DNA of 64,000 bases from Sulfuricurvum sp. (GTDB taxonomy: Bacteria; Campylobacterota; Campylobacteria; Campylobacterales; Sulfurimonadaceae), in the NCBI GenBank assembly GCA_028710885.1, contig JAQTTG010000003.1:248001-312000 (forward strand), given 5' to 3'. A program made the translations under genes and the position numbers. A model generated the notes under the pieces. That model did not search any database. It saw only the letters and a list, made by a program, of their open reading frames with translations, and was not told the DNA's origin. Shown in pieces: positions 17,557 to 25,303 of this stretch. Position 1 is the first letter of the stretch. Every line of letters starts with the position of its first letter.

Positions 17557-17572
17557 GGGGCAATAGCCCCTT
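17555..17572. terminator. Bidirectional hairpin between the cytochrome and 17571-17774
   Basis: A 7-bp stem AAGGGGC/GCCCCTT with loop AATA. It begins within the cytochrome stop codon and ends within the stop codon of the convergent small gene. Only short A/T tracts flank it. Confidence 0.6.
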
Positions 17573-17774
17573 AATTCATATCGACTTTAATAATTAGATC
17601 ATTACCATCTTCTAAAATACTGAAAGTATGTTTTTTACAGAAGGTTTCACTCATTTCTGCCGCCCATTCTTTAGCTTCGATCATTGCATCATCTTTATTG
17701 TCAAATATTTTACCGCTTTCCATCCCGCTTCGTTTGAAACAGCCACACTCTTTTTCCATTGTAATTTTAAACAT
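17571..17774 (-). CDS. Small conserved cytoplasmic protein, 67 residues
   Basis: I do not recognise a named family. It has an early cysteine pair (KECGCFKRSG) and a third cysteine in ETFCKKH, an acidic helix in the middle, and a C-terminal beta strand. The start at 17774 is set by AAGGAGTAAAAAA directly before ATG; a longer frame to 17840 lacks a Shine-Dalgarno. It is convergent with the pentaheme cytochrome. Confidence 0.6.
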   Translation of the reverse strand: MFKITMEKECGCFKRSGMESGKIFDNKDDAMIEAKEWAAEMSETFCKKHTFSILEDGNDLIIKVDMN

Positions 17775-17921
17775 TTTTTTACTCCTTGATAGTATCAATT
17801 TTTGGAAGTATAGTTTTAATAGATTAAATAATTTGGACAAAATAAAGACGATTCGAAACTAAAGGTTATCTTTATCTTTTGGTAAACTACAGTTGTAAGC
17901 CACTTTTATTAAAAATTCAGC

Positions 17922-17927
17922 TATAAT
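17922..17927 (+). promoter_or_regulatory. -10 box of the DEAD-box helicase gene
   Basis: TATAAT preceded by an A/T-rich run. The predicted transcript start near 17934 gives an unusually long leader of about 160 bases before ATG at 18096. Confidence 0.6.
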
Positions 17928-17933
17928 TCCATT

Positions 17934-18095
17934 TGAATTTTGGGTACCTTCTAAAGATATGAAAACATATTTTTCAAAGGTGCCCTCGCGGATGAGAATC
18001 CAACTTATCCTCTTTTAAAATTTCTCTCCCCTATGATAGGGCAAGCGTAACTGGCCGGAATAGGTTTTCTGGTGGCGTATATATAAAGGTAAATC
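17934..18095 (+). ncRNA. Structured 5' leader (candidate cis-regulatory RNA) of the DEAD-box helicase
   Basis: Four consecutive hairpins are visible by eye. P1 pairs GGGTACCTT (17942-17950) with AAGGTGCCC (17977-17985), nine pairs with one G-U, capped by ATATG/CATAT (17957-17961/17966-17970) and an AAAA loop. P2 pairs GGATGAG (17990-17996) with CTTATCC (18004-18010), one G-U, and is followed by TCTTTT. P3 pairs CCCTA (18029-18033) with TAGGG (18037-18041). P4 pairs CCGGAA (18055-18060) with TTCTGG (18067-18072). TGCCC in P1 could instead pair with GGGCA (18039-18043), which would break P1 and P3. I do not recognise a known riboswitch. No gene lies between 17775 and 18095. Confidence 0.5.
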
Positions 18096-19691
18096 ATGAA
18101 CATTACAGAAGAAACAATCACAGAAAATCTCGTAACATTTGAAGATTTCGGTCTCCGTGATGAGATAATGCAAAGCATCCGTTATGCAGGATTCAAAACA
18201 CCAAGTCCGATTCAACAAATGGTTATTCCAGTTATTATGGAAGGGCGTGACGTTGTAGGACAAGCCCATACTGGTACGGGTAAAACAGCTGCATTCGGTC
18301 TTCCTGCATTGAATAAAATGCATTTAAAAGGGGGAATTGAAACCCTCATCATTACGCCAACACGTGAACTTGCAAACCAAGTAAGTGATGAAATTTTCAA
18401 ATATGGTAAACATCTCGGTGTTCGTACCGTAACAATTTATGGTGGTTCATCGTATAACCGACAAATGGATTTGATCGAGCGCGGTGCACAAGTCATCATT
18501 GCTACCCCAGGACGTTTGCTTGATATGTTGAGCCGTAATATGCTCAAAGGCTTTACTCCTTCAACGGTAATTCTAGATGAAGCAGATGAAATGCTTGATA
18601 TGGGATTTTTGGATGATATCAATGAGATTTTCAGCTATTTGCCGACTGAGCGTCAAACGTTACTTTTCTCTGCAACAATGCCGACTCCGATCAAACAATT
18701 GGCTGAGCGCATTTTGGTAAATCCATTTTTTGCTTCAATAACCAAATCAGAGACAACAAATACAGATATTACTCAACAGTACTATGTAATCGAAGAATCA
18801 GAACGTGATGATGCAATTATCCGTTTGATGGATGCTGAAGATGCGAAAAAAACAGTTGTATTTTGCCGAACGAAAAAAGAGGTTGATCGTCTCTCTAATG
18901 TACTTTCTGCTGCAGGATACTCAGCGAAAGGCCTTCATGGAGATATGGAACAACGTCAACGTGAAAGCGTTATTAAAGGGCTAAAAACCGATGCAGTTGA
19001 TGTTTTGATTGCTACTGACGTAGCGGCACGCGGATTGCACATTGATGACGTTACTCACGTTTTCAACTACCATATCCCGTTTGACCCTGAGAGCTATGTT
19101 CACCGCATCGGACGTACAGGACGTGCAGGTAAAAAAGGTGTTGCTATTACCTTGGTTACTCCAATGGAATTCAAAGAACTTCAACGTATCCGTGCCAAAG
19201 TTGGTACAACGATGGAACATGCGTATATTCCTAGTAAATTAGATGTTAAAGAGGCTCAGGTTACTCGTCTTGTTAATGAAATCGAAAAACAGCACGTTTA
19301 CGATGAAGCGCATAAAGTATTGGATTTATTGAAACAAGATTATGATCAAGAGCAAATTGCGTATAAATTGATCTCAGTTTTGATGGAACGTAATACAGTA
19401 CAAGGGCCGAACAATATTGGTATTGCTGCTGAGCGTTTGGAAAAAATTCTTAGTAATCTTGCCAATCGTCATGATCGTGGTGGTCAACGAAGCGGTGGAT
19501 ATCGTGGTAGTAACAATCGAAGCGGTGGTGGATACCGTGGAAATAATGACCGCAATGGTGGTGGAGAACGTAGCGGTGGCGGATACCGTGGAAATAATGA
19601 TCGTAACGCTGGTGGTGGAGAACGCGGTGAGCGTTCACGCAGTTTTAGTGGTGGCGGTAATCGTTCAGCTAGTAGTAAACCTAGAAGCTAA
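18096..19691 (+). CDS. DEAD-box ATP-dependent RNA helicase with Gly/Arg-rich tail
   Basis: 531 residues. Motifs in order: Q motif about 34-41, motif I AHTGTGKT 57-64, PTRELA 88-93, DEAD 161-164, SAT 192-194, and motif VI HRIGRTGR 336-343. The tail at 461-531 is rich in Gly, Arg and Asn and contains repeated RSGGGYRGNNDR units, typical of RNA-binding extensions in CsdA/RhlE-type helicases that act in ribosome assembly or mRNA decay in the cold. It has its own promoter and a long structured leader, suggesting autoregulation or temperature control. The last 27 bases overlap the convergent HIT gene. A specific symbol (deaD, rhlE) is not assigned. Confidence 0.93.
   Translation: MNITEETITENLVTFEDFGLRDEIMQSIRYAGFKTPSPIQQMVIPVIMEGRDVVGQAHTGTGKTAAFGLPALNKMHLKGGIETLIITPTRELANQVSDEIFKYGKHLGVRTVTIYGGSSYNRQMDLIERGAQVIIATPGRLLDMLSRNMLKGFTPSTVILDEADEMLDMGFLDDINEIFSYLPTERQTLLFSATMPTPIKQLAERILVNPFFASITKSETTNTDITQQYYVIEESERDDAIIRLMDAEDAKKTVVFCRTKKEVDRLSNVLSAAGYSAKGLHGDMEQRQRESVIKGLKTDAVDVLIATDVAARGLHIDDVTHVFNYHIPFDPESYVHRIGRTGRAGKKGVAITLVTPMEFKELQRIRAKVGTTMEHAYIPSKLDVKEAQVTRLVNEIEKQHVYDEAHKVLDLLKQDYDQEQIAYKLISVLMERNTVQGPNNIGIAAERLEKILSNLANRHDRGGQRSGGYRGSNNRSGGGYRGNNDRNGGGERSGGGYRGNNDRNAGGGERGERSRSFSGGGNRSASSKPRS
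19488..19622 (+). repeat. In-frame tandem repeats coding for the RGG-like tail of the helicase
   Basis: Three units encode RSGGYRGSNN, then RSGGGYRGNNDRN plus GGGE, then RSGGGYRGNNDRN plus AGGGE (residues 465-509). The last two are nearly identical at DNA level, so slippage or recombination could change copy number. Confidence 0.8.
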
Positions 19692-20042
19692 GACGGCTTT
19701 CAATTCCTCAATAAACGGCTCCATTGGAGTCGTTAATTTAAACCCCTCTCTTTGTTTAACTCCCCACATTGGTTCAGGAAAATAACTGTCGTTTTCAAAT
19801 CGTGCCATTATGTGCCAATGTACTCGAGGTAACATATTACCAAATGATGCTATATTTATTTTAGTTGGCTGGAAGTAGGTGAGCATTTCTCTTTCGATGA
19901 TTTCCAGTGAATTCCAAATGGCATTTTTTTCTTTTGATGAACATTCTGAAAATTCTTTGTGTGGAACATGGGTAAAAATTTTAAGCCAGGGGATTTCACT
20001 CTCTTGGAGTTCAATATAGATAAGGGAGTTTGAATATAGCAT
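19665..20042 (-). CDS. HIT-family (histidine triad) protein
   Basis: 125 residues with the triad-type motif RVHWHIMARF (His-x-His) near residues 73-82. HIT proteins are nucleotide hydrolases or transferases acting on AMP conjugates or dinucleoside polyphosphates. The N-terminal half (LIYIELQESEIPWLKIF) fits the family's beta strands. AAAGGTTCGAC precedes ATG. It lies 37 bases after fabH on the same strand and overlaps the convergent helicase gene by 27 bases. The substrate is unknown. Confidence 0.82.
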   Translation of the reverse strand: MLYSNSLIYIELQESEIPWLKIFTHVPHKEFSECSSKEKNAIWNSLEIIEREMLTYFQPTKINIASFGNMLPRVHWHIMARFENDSYFPEPMWGVKQREGFKLTTPMEPFIEELKAVLASRFTTS

Positions 20043-20079
20043 GTCGAACCTTTAAAAAGATTCGATAGTGTAGCAATAT

Positions 20080-21078
20080 TTAGATATTTTTTCCTGCAAA
20101 AGGGACAAGTGCACTTCCCCAAGTCAAACCACCGCCAAATGCATCTAGCAGCATCAAATCACCCTCTTGTAGACGGCCAGACTCATAGATATCATTAATT
20201 GCCATAGGGATTGACGCACCTGACGTATTCCCATATTTCTCTACAGTTAATACAACTTGATCTTCATGCAAGGCAAGCGCATCACCTACTGCTTTAATAA
20301 TACGATAATTGGCTTGATGAGGAACAAAGTGTTTGATAGCAGATGATGAAATATTATTTTGTTCTAAAATTTCAACTACATCATTGGTCAAAGTGCGAAC
20401 AGCAACTTTAAACGTTTCATTCCCCTTCATTTGCATGAAGCAACCTGCTGCTTCACGATCAAGCTCATCATGAATAGAGCCACTTCCTCCGTTTGGAGTC
20501 ATCAATAAATCGGCGAAAGAGCCATCTGAACCGGTATGTACATCGATTATAGCTTTGCTTTTATCTTCAGTTGCACTGATGATTGCTGCACCTGCACCAT
20601 CACCAAAAAGAATACAGGTTCCGCGATCAGAGTAATCAGTAATTGCACTTAGCCGTTCTGCCCCGACAATGAGAACATTTTTTTTCATTCCGGATTCTAC
20701 AAATGCTTTGGCAATATTCAGTGCATAGACAAATCCTGTACATGCTGCAGAAATATCAAATGCCATTACTTTTCCAAGTCCAAGTTTTGTAGCAATAATG
20801 GTTGCAGTTGAAGGCATGCAAAAGTAATCTGGAGAAATGGTTGCACAGATAAGCATATCAATTTCATCTTTGGAGAGGCCAGAACGTGCAATTGCTTTTT
20901 CCGCTGCATTTACCCCCATATCGCTTGTTGTTTCATCTATTGCAGCGATATGGCGTTCTTTTATTCCAGTACGTTTGGTGATCCATTCATCTGTGGTATC
21001 GACCATTGTTTCCAAATCAGAGTTGGATAAAATTTTTTCGGGAACATAAGCCCCGATCGATCGAAATGCAGCATACAT
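20080..21078 (-). CDS. fabH: 3-oxoacyl-ACP synthase III
   Basis: 332 residues. It starts fatty-acid elongation by condensing acetyl-CoA with malonyl-ACP. The Cys-His-Asn triad is visible in [20 protein letters not shown] and [11 protein letters not shown]. The start at 21078 follows AAAGGACTCTC and gives the standard N-terminus [13 protein letters not shown]; an in-frame codon 18 residues earlier would overlap plsX. It is last in the ndk-yceD-rpmF-plsX-fabH group, a classic phospholipid/fatty-acid gene order. Confidence 0.95.
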   Translation of the reverse strand: MYAAFRSIGAYVPEKILSNSDLETMVDTTDEWITKRTGIKERHIAAIDETTSDMGVNAAEKAIARSGLSKDEIDMLICATISPDYFCMPSTATIIATKLGLGKVMAFDISAACTGFVYALNIAKAFVESGMKKNVLIVGAERLSAITDYSDRGTCILFGDGAGAAIISATEDKSKAIIDVHTGSDGSFADLLMTPNGGSGSIHDELDREAAGCFMQMKGNETFKVAVRTLTNDVVEILEQNNISSSAIKHFVPHQANYRIIKAVGDALALHEDQVVLTVEKYGNTSGASIPMAINDIYESGRLQEGDLMLLDAFGGGLTWGSALVPFAGKNI

Positions 21079-21100
21079 GAGAGTCCTTTGAGAAGGAAAT

Positions 21101-22090
21101 TTAGCTTTTAAGCTCTTCCAATCGATTTTCAATATGTTCGTTTACGCCGGTATTAACGTAACGAATGGCCTGAAAGATTGCATTTTTAATTGCTTTTGGA
21201 TTACTTTTACCGTGACTGACAATGGCGCATCCTTTGATTCCGATCAAAGGAGCACCACCGATTTCAGCATAATCAATCTCTTTTTTGAGGAGATGAAATA
21301 CTTTTCGCATTAAAAGAGCACCGGTAATTGCAACGGGAGATTTACGAATATATTGTTTTATGAAAAAACTAATAGTAGATGCAACACCTTCTGATGCTTT
21401 TAGGACTAGATTACCAATAAATCCATCACAGACTATTACATCGCATGAAGCATCAAAGATATTGTTTCCTTCAACATTTCCGATAAATCCTTGGTTTCCT
21501 TTGAGCAGTGAAAATGCCTCTTTGGTAACTTCATTACCTTTAGAATCTTCTTCTCCATTTGCCAATAAGCCAACACGAGGATTTTCAATTTTCAACATGT
21601 CTTTGGCATAATAGTATCCCATGATGCCAAATTGAAACAAATGCTCTGCTTTACAGTCTACGTTAGCACCAGCATCCATCAGGATACTGCGTTGGCCGCT
21701 TTTGGTTGGCATTAGTGTTGCCAATGCAGGACGAAGTACATTTTTCAAACGTCCTAGTCGAAGGGTTGCCAAACTCATAGTCGCGCCGCTGTGACCCGCA
21801 CTGACTACACCGTCAGCTTGACCTTCACGAACTAGCTCAATTGCTTTATAGATAGAGCTCTCTTTACGCTTAAGTGCATCGGTAGCAGCATCACTCATGT
21901 CAATGACATCATCTGCATCAATGATTAAAATTTTATCTTTATAGCCCTTAGGTAGTAAAGATAAAATCTCATCTCTTTTACCAACGAGAATTGGTTGAAA
22001 ACTCTTTTCTTTGAGTGCTTCAAGTGTCCCTTTGACAATCGGTTCGGGACCGAAGTCCCCGCCCATTGCATCAATTGCAATTCTTATCAT
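21101..22090 (-). CDS. plsX: Phosphate acyltransferase PlsX
   Basis: 329 residues. PlsX makes acyl-phosphate from acyl-ACP for phosphatidic-acid synthesis with PlsY. The N-terminus [20 protein letters not shown] is diagnostic, and [10 protein letters not shown] and DAGANVDC are further family landmarks. The start lies 3 bases after the rpmF stop; fabH starts 22 bases downstream. Confidence 0.96.
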   Translation of the reverse strand: MIRIAIDAMGGDFGPEPIVKGTLEALKEKSFQPILVGKRDEILSLLPKGYKDKILIIDADDVIDMSDAATDALKRKESSIYKAIELVREGQADGVVSAGHSGATMSLATLRLGRLKNVLRPALATLMPTKSGQRSILMDAGANVDCKAEHLFQFGIMGYYYAKDMLKIENPRVGLLANGEEDSKGNEVTKEAFSLLKGNQGFIGNVEGNNIFDASCDVIVCDGFIGNLVLKASEGVASTISFFIKQYIRKSPVAITGALLMRKVFHLLKKEIDYAEIGGAPLIGIKGCAIVSHGKSNPKAIKNAIFQAIRYVNTGVNEHIENRLEELKS

Positions 22091-22093
22091 CGA

Positions 22094-22243
22094 TTATTTA
22101 TACTCACCGGTTGTCGGGTTGACATAGTGAGACAATTTATACGTGCCGTCTTTGTCTTTTACTGGACGAGCAAGAGAGATTTTATAGTGAGTTCTGCGTT
22201 TTGCTGCGCGAGAATGACTCACTCTTCTTTTAGGTACTGCCAT
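22094..22243 (-). CDS. rpmF: 50S ribosomal protein L32
   Basis: A 49-residue basic protein beginning [19 protein letters not shown], diagnostic for bL32. It lacks the zinc-binding cysteine pairs found in some L32 forms. AAAGGACTAAACG precedes ATG. It stands between yceD and plsX, the usual place across many bacteria. Confidence 0.97.
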   Translation of the reverse strand: MAVPKRRVSHSRAAKRRTHYKISLARPVKDKDGTYKLSHYVNPTTGEYK

Positions 22244-22267
22244 CGTTTAGTCCTTTCTATTTGGTTT

Positions 22268-22639
22268 TTAGAACTCTCGATCTAACGAGGTTCCTTCACA
22301 ATTTTTGCAACAAAAATAGTCGCTTTTGATAAGTTCGATTTCCGAATAAAGAATCTCTTCTAAATCAATCATCGATTTGTCGATTTCAACGATATCCAAT
22401 TCATCATTGTTGTCTTCAAATATCCCATCGCTTAGGTAAAAAGTGACCTCTTCATTTAGAGCTCGCTCTACCTCTTCGGCACAAAGATCGCAGGGAATCG
22501 AAATACTCCCTGTAATTGTACCGTTTAATTGGGCAAGATTGCTTTTTTTCATGATTAAATCACCTGAAAAAAGAGTACTGTCACTATTCACCTCAAAATG
22601 AAGCGGTTGTGATCCCAATTTTTTAAATGCAATTTTCAT
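22268..22639 (-). CDS. YceD/DUF177 family protein
   Basis: 123 residues. The central cysteine pair CDLCAEEVE and the acidic patch DELDIVEIDKSMIDLEEILYSE are typical of the YceD family, encoded next to rpmF and linked to 23S rRNA accumulation. A second cysteine pair near the C-terminus (CCKNCEG) completes a likely zinc site. It starts 5 bases after the ndk stop, without a clear Shine-Dalgarno, so it probably relies on translation of ndk. Confidence 0.85.
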   Translation of the reverse strand: MKIAFKKLGSQPLHFEVNSDSTLFSGDLIMKKSNLAQLNGTITGSISIPCDLCAEEVERALNEEVTFYLSDGIFEDNNDELDIVEIDKSMIDLEEILYSEIELIKSDYFCCKNCEGTSLDREF

Positions 22640-22644
22640 GTCAG

Positions 22645-23058
22645 TTACGAAATTTCGCGGCCTGAAAAGAAAAATGCGATTTCAATTGCTGCATTTTCAG
22701 CAGAGTCACTTCCGTGAACAGCATTAGCATCGATATTTTCAGCGAAATCAGCACGGATTGTTCCTGCAGCTGCTTCTTTAGGGTTTGTTGCACCCATCAA
22801 ATCACGGTTTTTAAGAATAGCGTTTTCACCTTCCAAAACGGTGATAACAACTGGACCGCTTACCATAAAATCAACTAGGTCGTTGAAAAAAGGGCGTGCA
22901 GCATGTACTGCGTAAAACGCTTCTGCGTCTTGACGTGAGAGTTGAACTTTTTTCATAGCCGCGATTTTAAGACCGTTACTTTCGAAACGATCCAAAATTT
23001 TACCGATGACACCTTTTGCTACGGCGTCAGGCTTGATGATTGACAACGTTTGTTCCAT
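22645..23058 (-). CDS. ndk: Nucleoside diphosphate kinase
   Basis: 137 residues, full length. It equilibrates NTP and NDP pools. N-terminal [16 protein letters not shown] and the active-site His in [12 protein letters not shown] are diagnostic. AGGAGCATTG precedes ATG at 23058; a TTG one codon earlier is not needed. It is the first gene of the yceD-rpmF-plsX-fabH group behind a TATAAT promoter. Confidence 0.96.
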   Translation of the reverse strand: MEQTLSIIKPDAVAKGVIGKILDRFESNGLKIAAMKKVQLSRQDAEAFYAVHAARPFFNDLVDFMVSGPVVITVLEGENAILKNRDLMGATNPKEAAAGTIRADFAENIDANAVHGSDSAENAAIEIAFFFSGREIS

Positions 23059-23094
23059 CAATGCTCCTGTTTAGTGTGTAAAAAATAGAACGGG

Positions 23095-23100
23095 ATTATA
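23095..23100 (-). promoter_or_regulatory. -10 box of the ndk operon
   Basis: TATAAT on the minus strand, 36 bases before the ndk start. No clear -35. Confidence 0.6.
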
Positions 23101-23155
23101 GCGAAACAATAATTTAGGTAATATTAAAGATGATTTGATTCAGGTAAGAAGAAAG

Positions 23156-23180
23156 TTTGGAGAGGTAAAACCTCTCCAAA
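23156..23180 (-). terminator. Intrinsic terminator after the ferredoxin gene
   Basis: A perfect 10-bp stem TTTGGAGAGG/CCTCTCCAAA with a 5-base loop, 9 bases past the ferredoxin stop codon. On the minus strand it is followed by CTTTCTTCTT. Confidence 0.8.
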
Positions 23181-23189
23181 ATGTATCAA

Positions 23190-23474
23190 TTAGTTAACGA
23201 CATTCGCTTTTGAAGAACGCATTTCAGCAGTAACATCATCACGGTGAGCAGGACTTTCACCAATTTCATCCCATGTGATACAACCCTCTGTTGGACACGC
23301 AGTTGCACATGCTGGTTCATCGTGGTGACCTACACACTCGACACATTTGTTAGCATAAACGTAGTAAGTTTCTTCACCTGTTGGATTATCGTCCTCGTCT
23401 ACAATTGCTTCTACTGGACACTCGTCGATGCAAGCGCCGCAGTTAATACAGGTATCATTAATGACTACTGCCAT
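23190..23474 (-). CDS. 2[4Fe-4S] ferredoxin
   Basis: 94 residues. The first cluster motif is CINCGACIDECP (residues 8-19). The second has a spacer insertion, CVECVGHHDEPACATACP (about 43-60), typical of Alvin-type 2[4Fe-4S] ferredoxins. An acidic C-terminal tail follows. It probably carries low-potential electrons for oxidoreductases such as pyruvate:ferredoxin oxidoreductase in this phylum. The start follows GGAGAACCTT. An in-frame longer form begins upstream of the TATAGT -10 at 23505 and is rejected. It is monocistronic. Confidence 0.93.
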   Translation of the reverse strand: MAVVINDTCINCGACIDECPVEAIVDEDDNPTGEETYYVYANKCVECVGHHDEPACATACPTEGCITWDEIGESPAHRDDVTAEMRSSKANVVN

Positions 23475-23504
23475 AAGGTTCTCCTTGGTTGATAAATATC
23501 GGTA

Positions 23505-23510
23505 ACTATA
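23505..23510 (-). promoter_or_regulatory. -10 box of the ferredoxin gene
   Basis: TATAGT on the minus strand, 30 bases before ATG; this helps set the start at 23474. Confidence 0.5.
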
Positions 23511-23524
23511 ACAGAAGAATTTTA

Positions 23525-23551
23525 AACCCACCTAAAAAATAGGTAGGGGTT
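23525..23551 (-). terminator. Likely metK terminator
   Basis: Stem AACCC-ACCTA against TAGGT-GGGTT with a five-base A loop (T on the minus strand) and one bulged base, 35 bases past the metK stop and upstream of the ferredoxin -10. Confidence 0.55.
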
Positions 23552-23585
23552 ATGAAGATTATTTAGGGAGTGTTACGAAAGAGGT

Positions 23586-24743
23586 TTATAAACCCAAATA
23601 GTTACGTATAGCATCTACTTTATCGGTTCTTTCCCATGTAAATTCTGGAAGTTCACGTCCAAAATGTCCATATGCAGAAGTTTTTCTATAAATAGGGCGT
23701 AGTAAATCAAGAGATTCAATGATTCCGCGTGGGGTAAGGTTGAATAACTCTTTGACACAGCTTTCCAGTTTTTCTTCAGATACTATTGCTGTTCCGTGTG
23801 AATTAACCATAATTGAGATTGGTTTAACTACACCAATAGCATATGATACTTGAATAGTTGCTCTTTCACATGCACCGGAAGCAACCAGGTTTTTTGCCAC
23901 ATAACGGGCTGCATACGCGGCAGAGCGATCTACTTTGGTTGGATCTTTACCGCTGAATGCACCACCACCATGAGGACAGGCGCCGCCGTAGGTATCAACG
24001 ATAATTTTACGTCCAGTCAGGCCGGCATCTCCTTGTGGACCACCAATAACGAATTTTCCTGTTGGATTGATATGATAAACGATATTCGGGGACATCAGTT
24101 CAGCCGGAATAACGTATTTAATAACTTCTTCGATGACATCGGCATGCAGTTTTTCCTGAGAAATCTCAGGGGCGTGTTGTGTTGAGACAACAACGGTTTC
24201 AACAGAAACCGGTTTGTCATCCACATAACGGATACTTACTTGGGTTTTACCATCCGGGCGAAGATAAGGGATGATTCCCTCTTTACGCACTTGAGCCAAA
24301 CGTTCAGCAAGACGATGAGAAAGGTAGATAGGTAATGGCATCAATACGTCGGTCTCTTTACAAGCGTAACCGAACATAAGTCCTTGATCTCCTGCCCCGA
24401 TTTCGCCATCTTCTTGATCAACTCCTTGGTTTATATCGGGAGACTGCTCGCCGATGCCGTTGAGTACGGCGCATGAACGGTAATCAAAACCATAGGTTGC
24501 GTCAGTGTAACCGATTTCACGAACGACTTGACGAGCAATCTCTTGCATGGGTGCATAAGCTGTAGTTTTAAGTTCACCTGCGATAACGCAAAAGCCATTG
24601 GAAACAAGAGTTTCACATGCTACGCGAGCTTTTGGGTCATGTTCAATAATATAATCCAAAATAGCATCACTGATTTGATCGGCCATTTTATCTGGATGTC
24701 CTTCAGTTACTGATTCGGAGGTAAAAATATATTCTTTAAGCAT
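23586..24743 (-). CDS. metK: S-adenosylmethionine synthetase
   Basis: 385 residues. It makes SAM from methionine and ATP. Diagnostic stretches are [13 protein letters not shown] at the N-terminus, [23 protein letters not shown], and the P-loop-like [27 protein letters not shown] precedes ATG. Monocistronic, with its -10 lying in the stop codon of the upstream phosphoribosyltransferase gene. Confidence 0.97.
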   Translation of the reverse strand: MLKEYIFTSESVTEGHPDKMADQISDAILDYIIEHDPKARVACETLVSNGFCVIAGELKTTAYAPMQEIARQVVREIGYTDATYGFDYRSCAVLNGIGEQSPDINQGVDQEDGEIGAGDQGLMFGYACKETDVLMPLPIYLSHRLAERLAQVRKEGIIPYLRPDGKTQVSIRYVDDKPVSVETVVVSTQHAPEISQEKLHADVIEEVIKYVIPAELMSPNIVYHINPTGKFVIGGPQGDAGLTGRKIIVDTYGGACPHGGGAFSGKDPTKVDRSAAYAARYVAKNLVASGACERATIQVSYAIGVVKPISIMVNSHGTAIVSEEKLESCVKELFNLTPRGIIESLDLLRPIYRKTSAYGHFGRELPEFTWERTDKVDAIRNYLGL

Positions 24744-24784
24744 AAATGTCCTTGAGTAAAGTTTTGAAATTTTTGATTGGGGGG

Positions 24785-24790
24785 ATTATA
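24785..24790 (-). promoter_or_regulatory. -10 box of metK, inside the 3' end of the preceding gene
   Basis: TATAAT on the minus strand contains the TAA stop (24788-24786) of the phosphoribosyltransferase gene, 41 bases before the metK ATG. Confidence 0.55.
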
Positions 24791-25241
24791 GCAAATCGGT
24801 TTTTAAAAAATCTCTTTCCCAAAAAAAATCGATCCAATCACGAGCTTCATGTAAGAAAACATCAGGTTGTATGCGTGCTGAGGGTTTACTGAATAGTGTT
24901 ACGATTTTAAAAGTCGCACTGGGATATTGAGCTATTAATATGGGAACAAGGGAAGCCATCGTTTCTCCACTATCTACAATATCATCAACGATTAATATCT
25001 TCTTGGATCCTTTTAAATCGCATTGGCCAGATATTGCGACTGTGTTACGTTGAGATTTTCCATCATAGCTTTCAGCGCGAATACTTTGCAAATTACGAAT
25101 ATTTAGAGCCATTGCCAAGGCATGCGCAAGTGTCATTCCACCGCGTGCTACAGCGATAATGGTATCAGCTTTAAATGGTTCACAAAGTGTACTTAAATGT
25201 TGAATATCATTTTTAAAGTGTTCATATTCATAAGTTATCAT
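24786..25241 (-). CDS. Purine-type phosphoribosyltransferase (PRTase family)
   Basis: 151 residues with the PRPP-binding signature ILIVDDIVDSGETMAS near residues 75-90 and AVARGGMTLAHALA near 30-43. It resembles xanthine/hypoxanthine phosphoribosyltransferases (Gpt/Hpt group) for base salvage. The start has no Shine-Dalgarno: TATGAT, then TTCAAT, then ATG, so the mRNA is probably leaderless. It diverges from der. The base used cannot be told from sequence. Confidence 0.86.
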   Translation of the reverse strand: MITYEYEHFKNDIQHLSTLCEPFKADTIIAVARGGMTLAHALAMALNIRNLQSIRAESYDGKSQRNTVAISGQCDLKGSKKILIVDDIVDSGETMASLVPILIAQYPSATFKIVTLFSKPSARIQPDVFLHEARDWIDFFWERDFLKTDLL

Positions 25242-25247
25242 ATTGAA

Positions 25248-25253
25248 ATCATA
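25248..25253 (-). promoter_or_regulatory. -10 box of the phosphoribosyltransferase gene, six bases from ATG
   Basis: TATGAT-TTCAAT-ATG on the minus strand places the expected transcript start on the A of ATG. Confidence 0.5.
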
Positions 25254-25271
25254 TCATAAGGGCATCTACGC

Positions 25272-25277
25272 TATAAT
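25272..25277 (+). promoter_or_regulatory. -10 box of der
   Basis: TATAAT, followed 26 bases later by the TTG start with AAAAAGGG between. Confidence 0.55.
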
Positions 25278-25303
25278 AAAAAACTTATTTAAAAAGGGTC
25301 AAT

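Noticed and set aside
17934-18095. Assignment of the helicase leader to a known riboswitch (TPP, SAM, cobalamin, c-di-GMP)
   Set aside because: I could not find the conserved core sequences of these classes; the gene is not a metabolic target.
19417-19785. A 122-residue Val/Ile-rich frame across the helicase tail
   Set aside because: It is the shifted reading of the Gly/Arg repeat DNA; its bias comes from the GGT-rich repeats and it has no start signals.
23605-24716. Several antisense frames of 60-110 residues over metK and other strongly conserved genes
   Set aside because: They overlap clear coding genes on the other strand, lack Shine-Dalgarno motifs and resemble no protein family.
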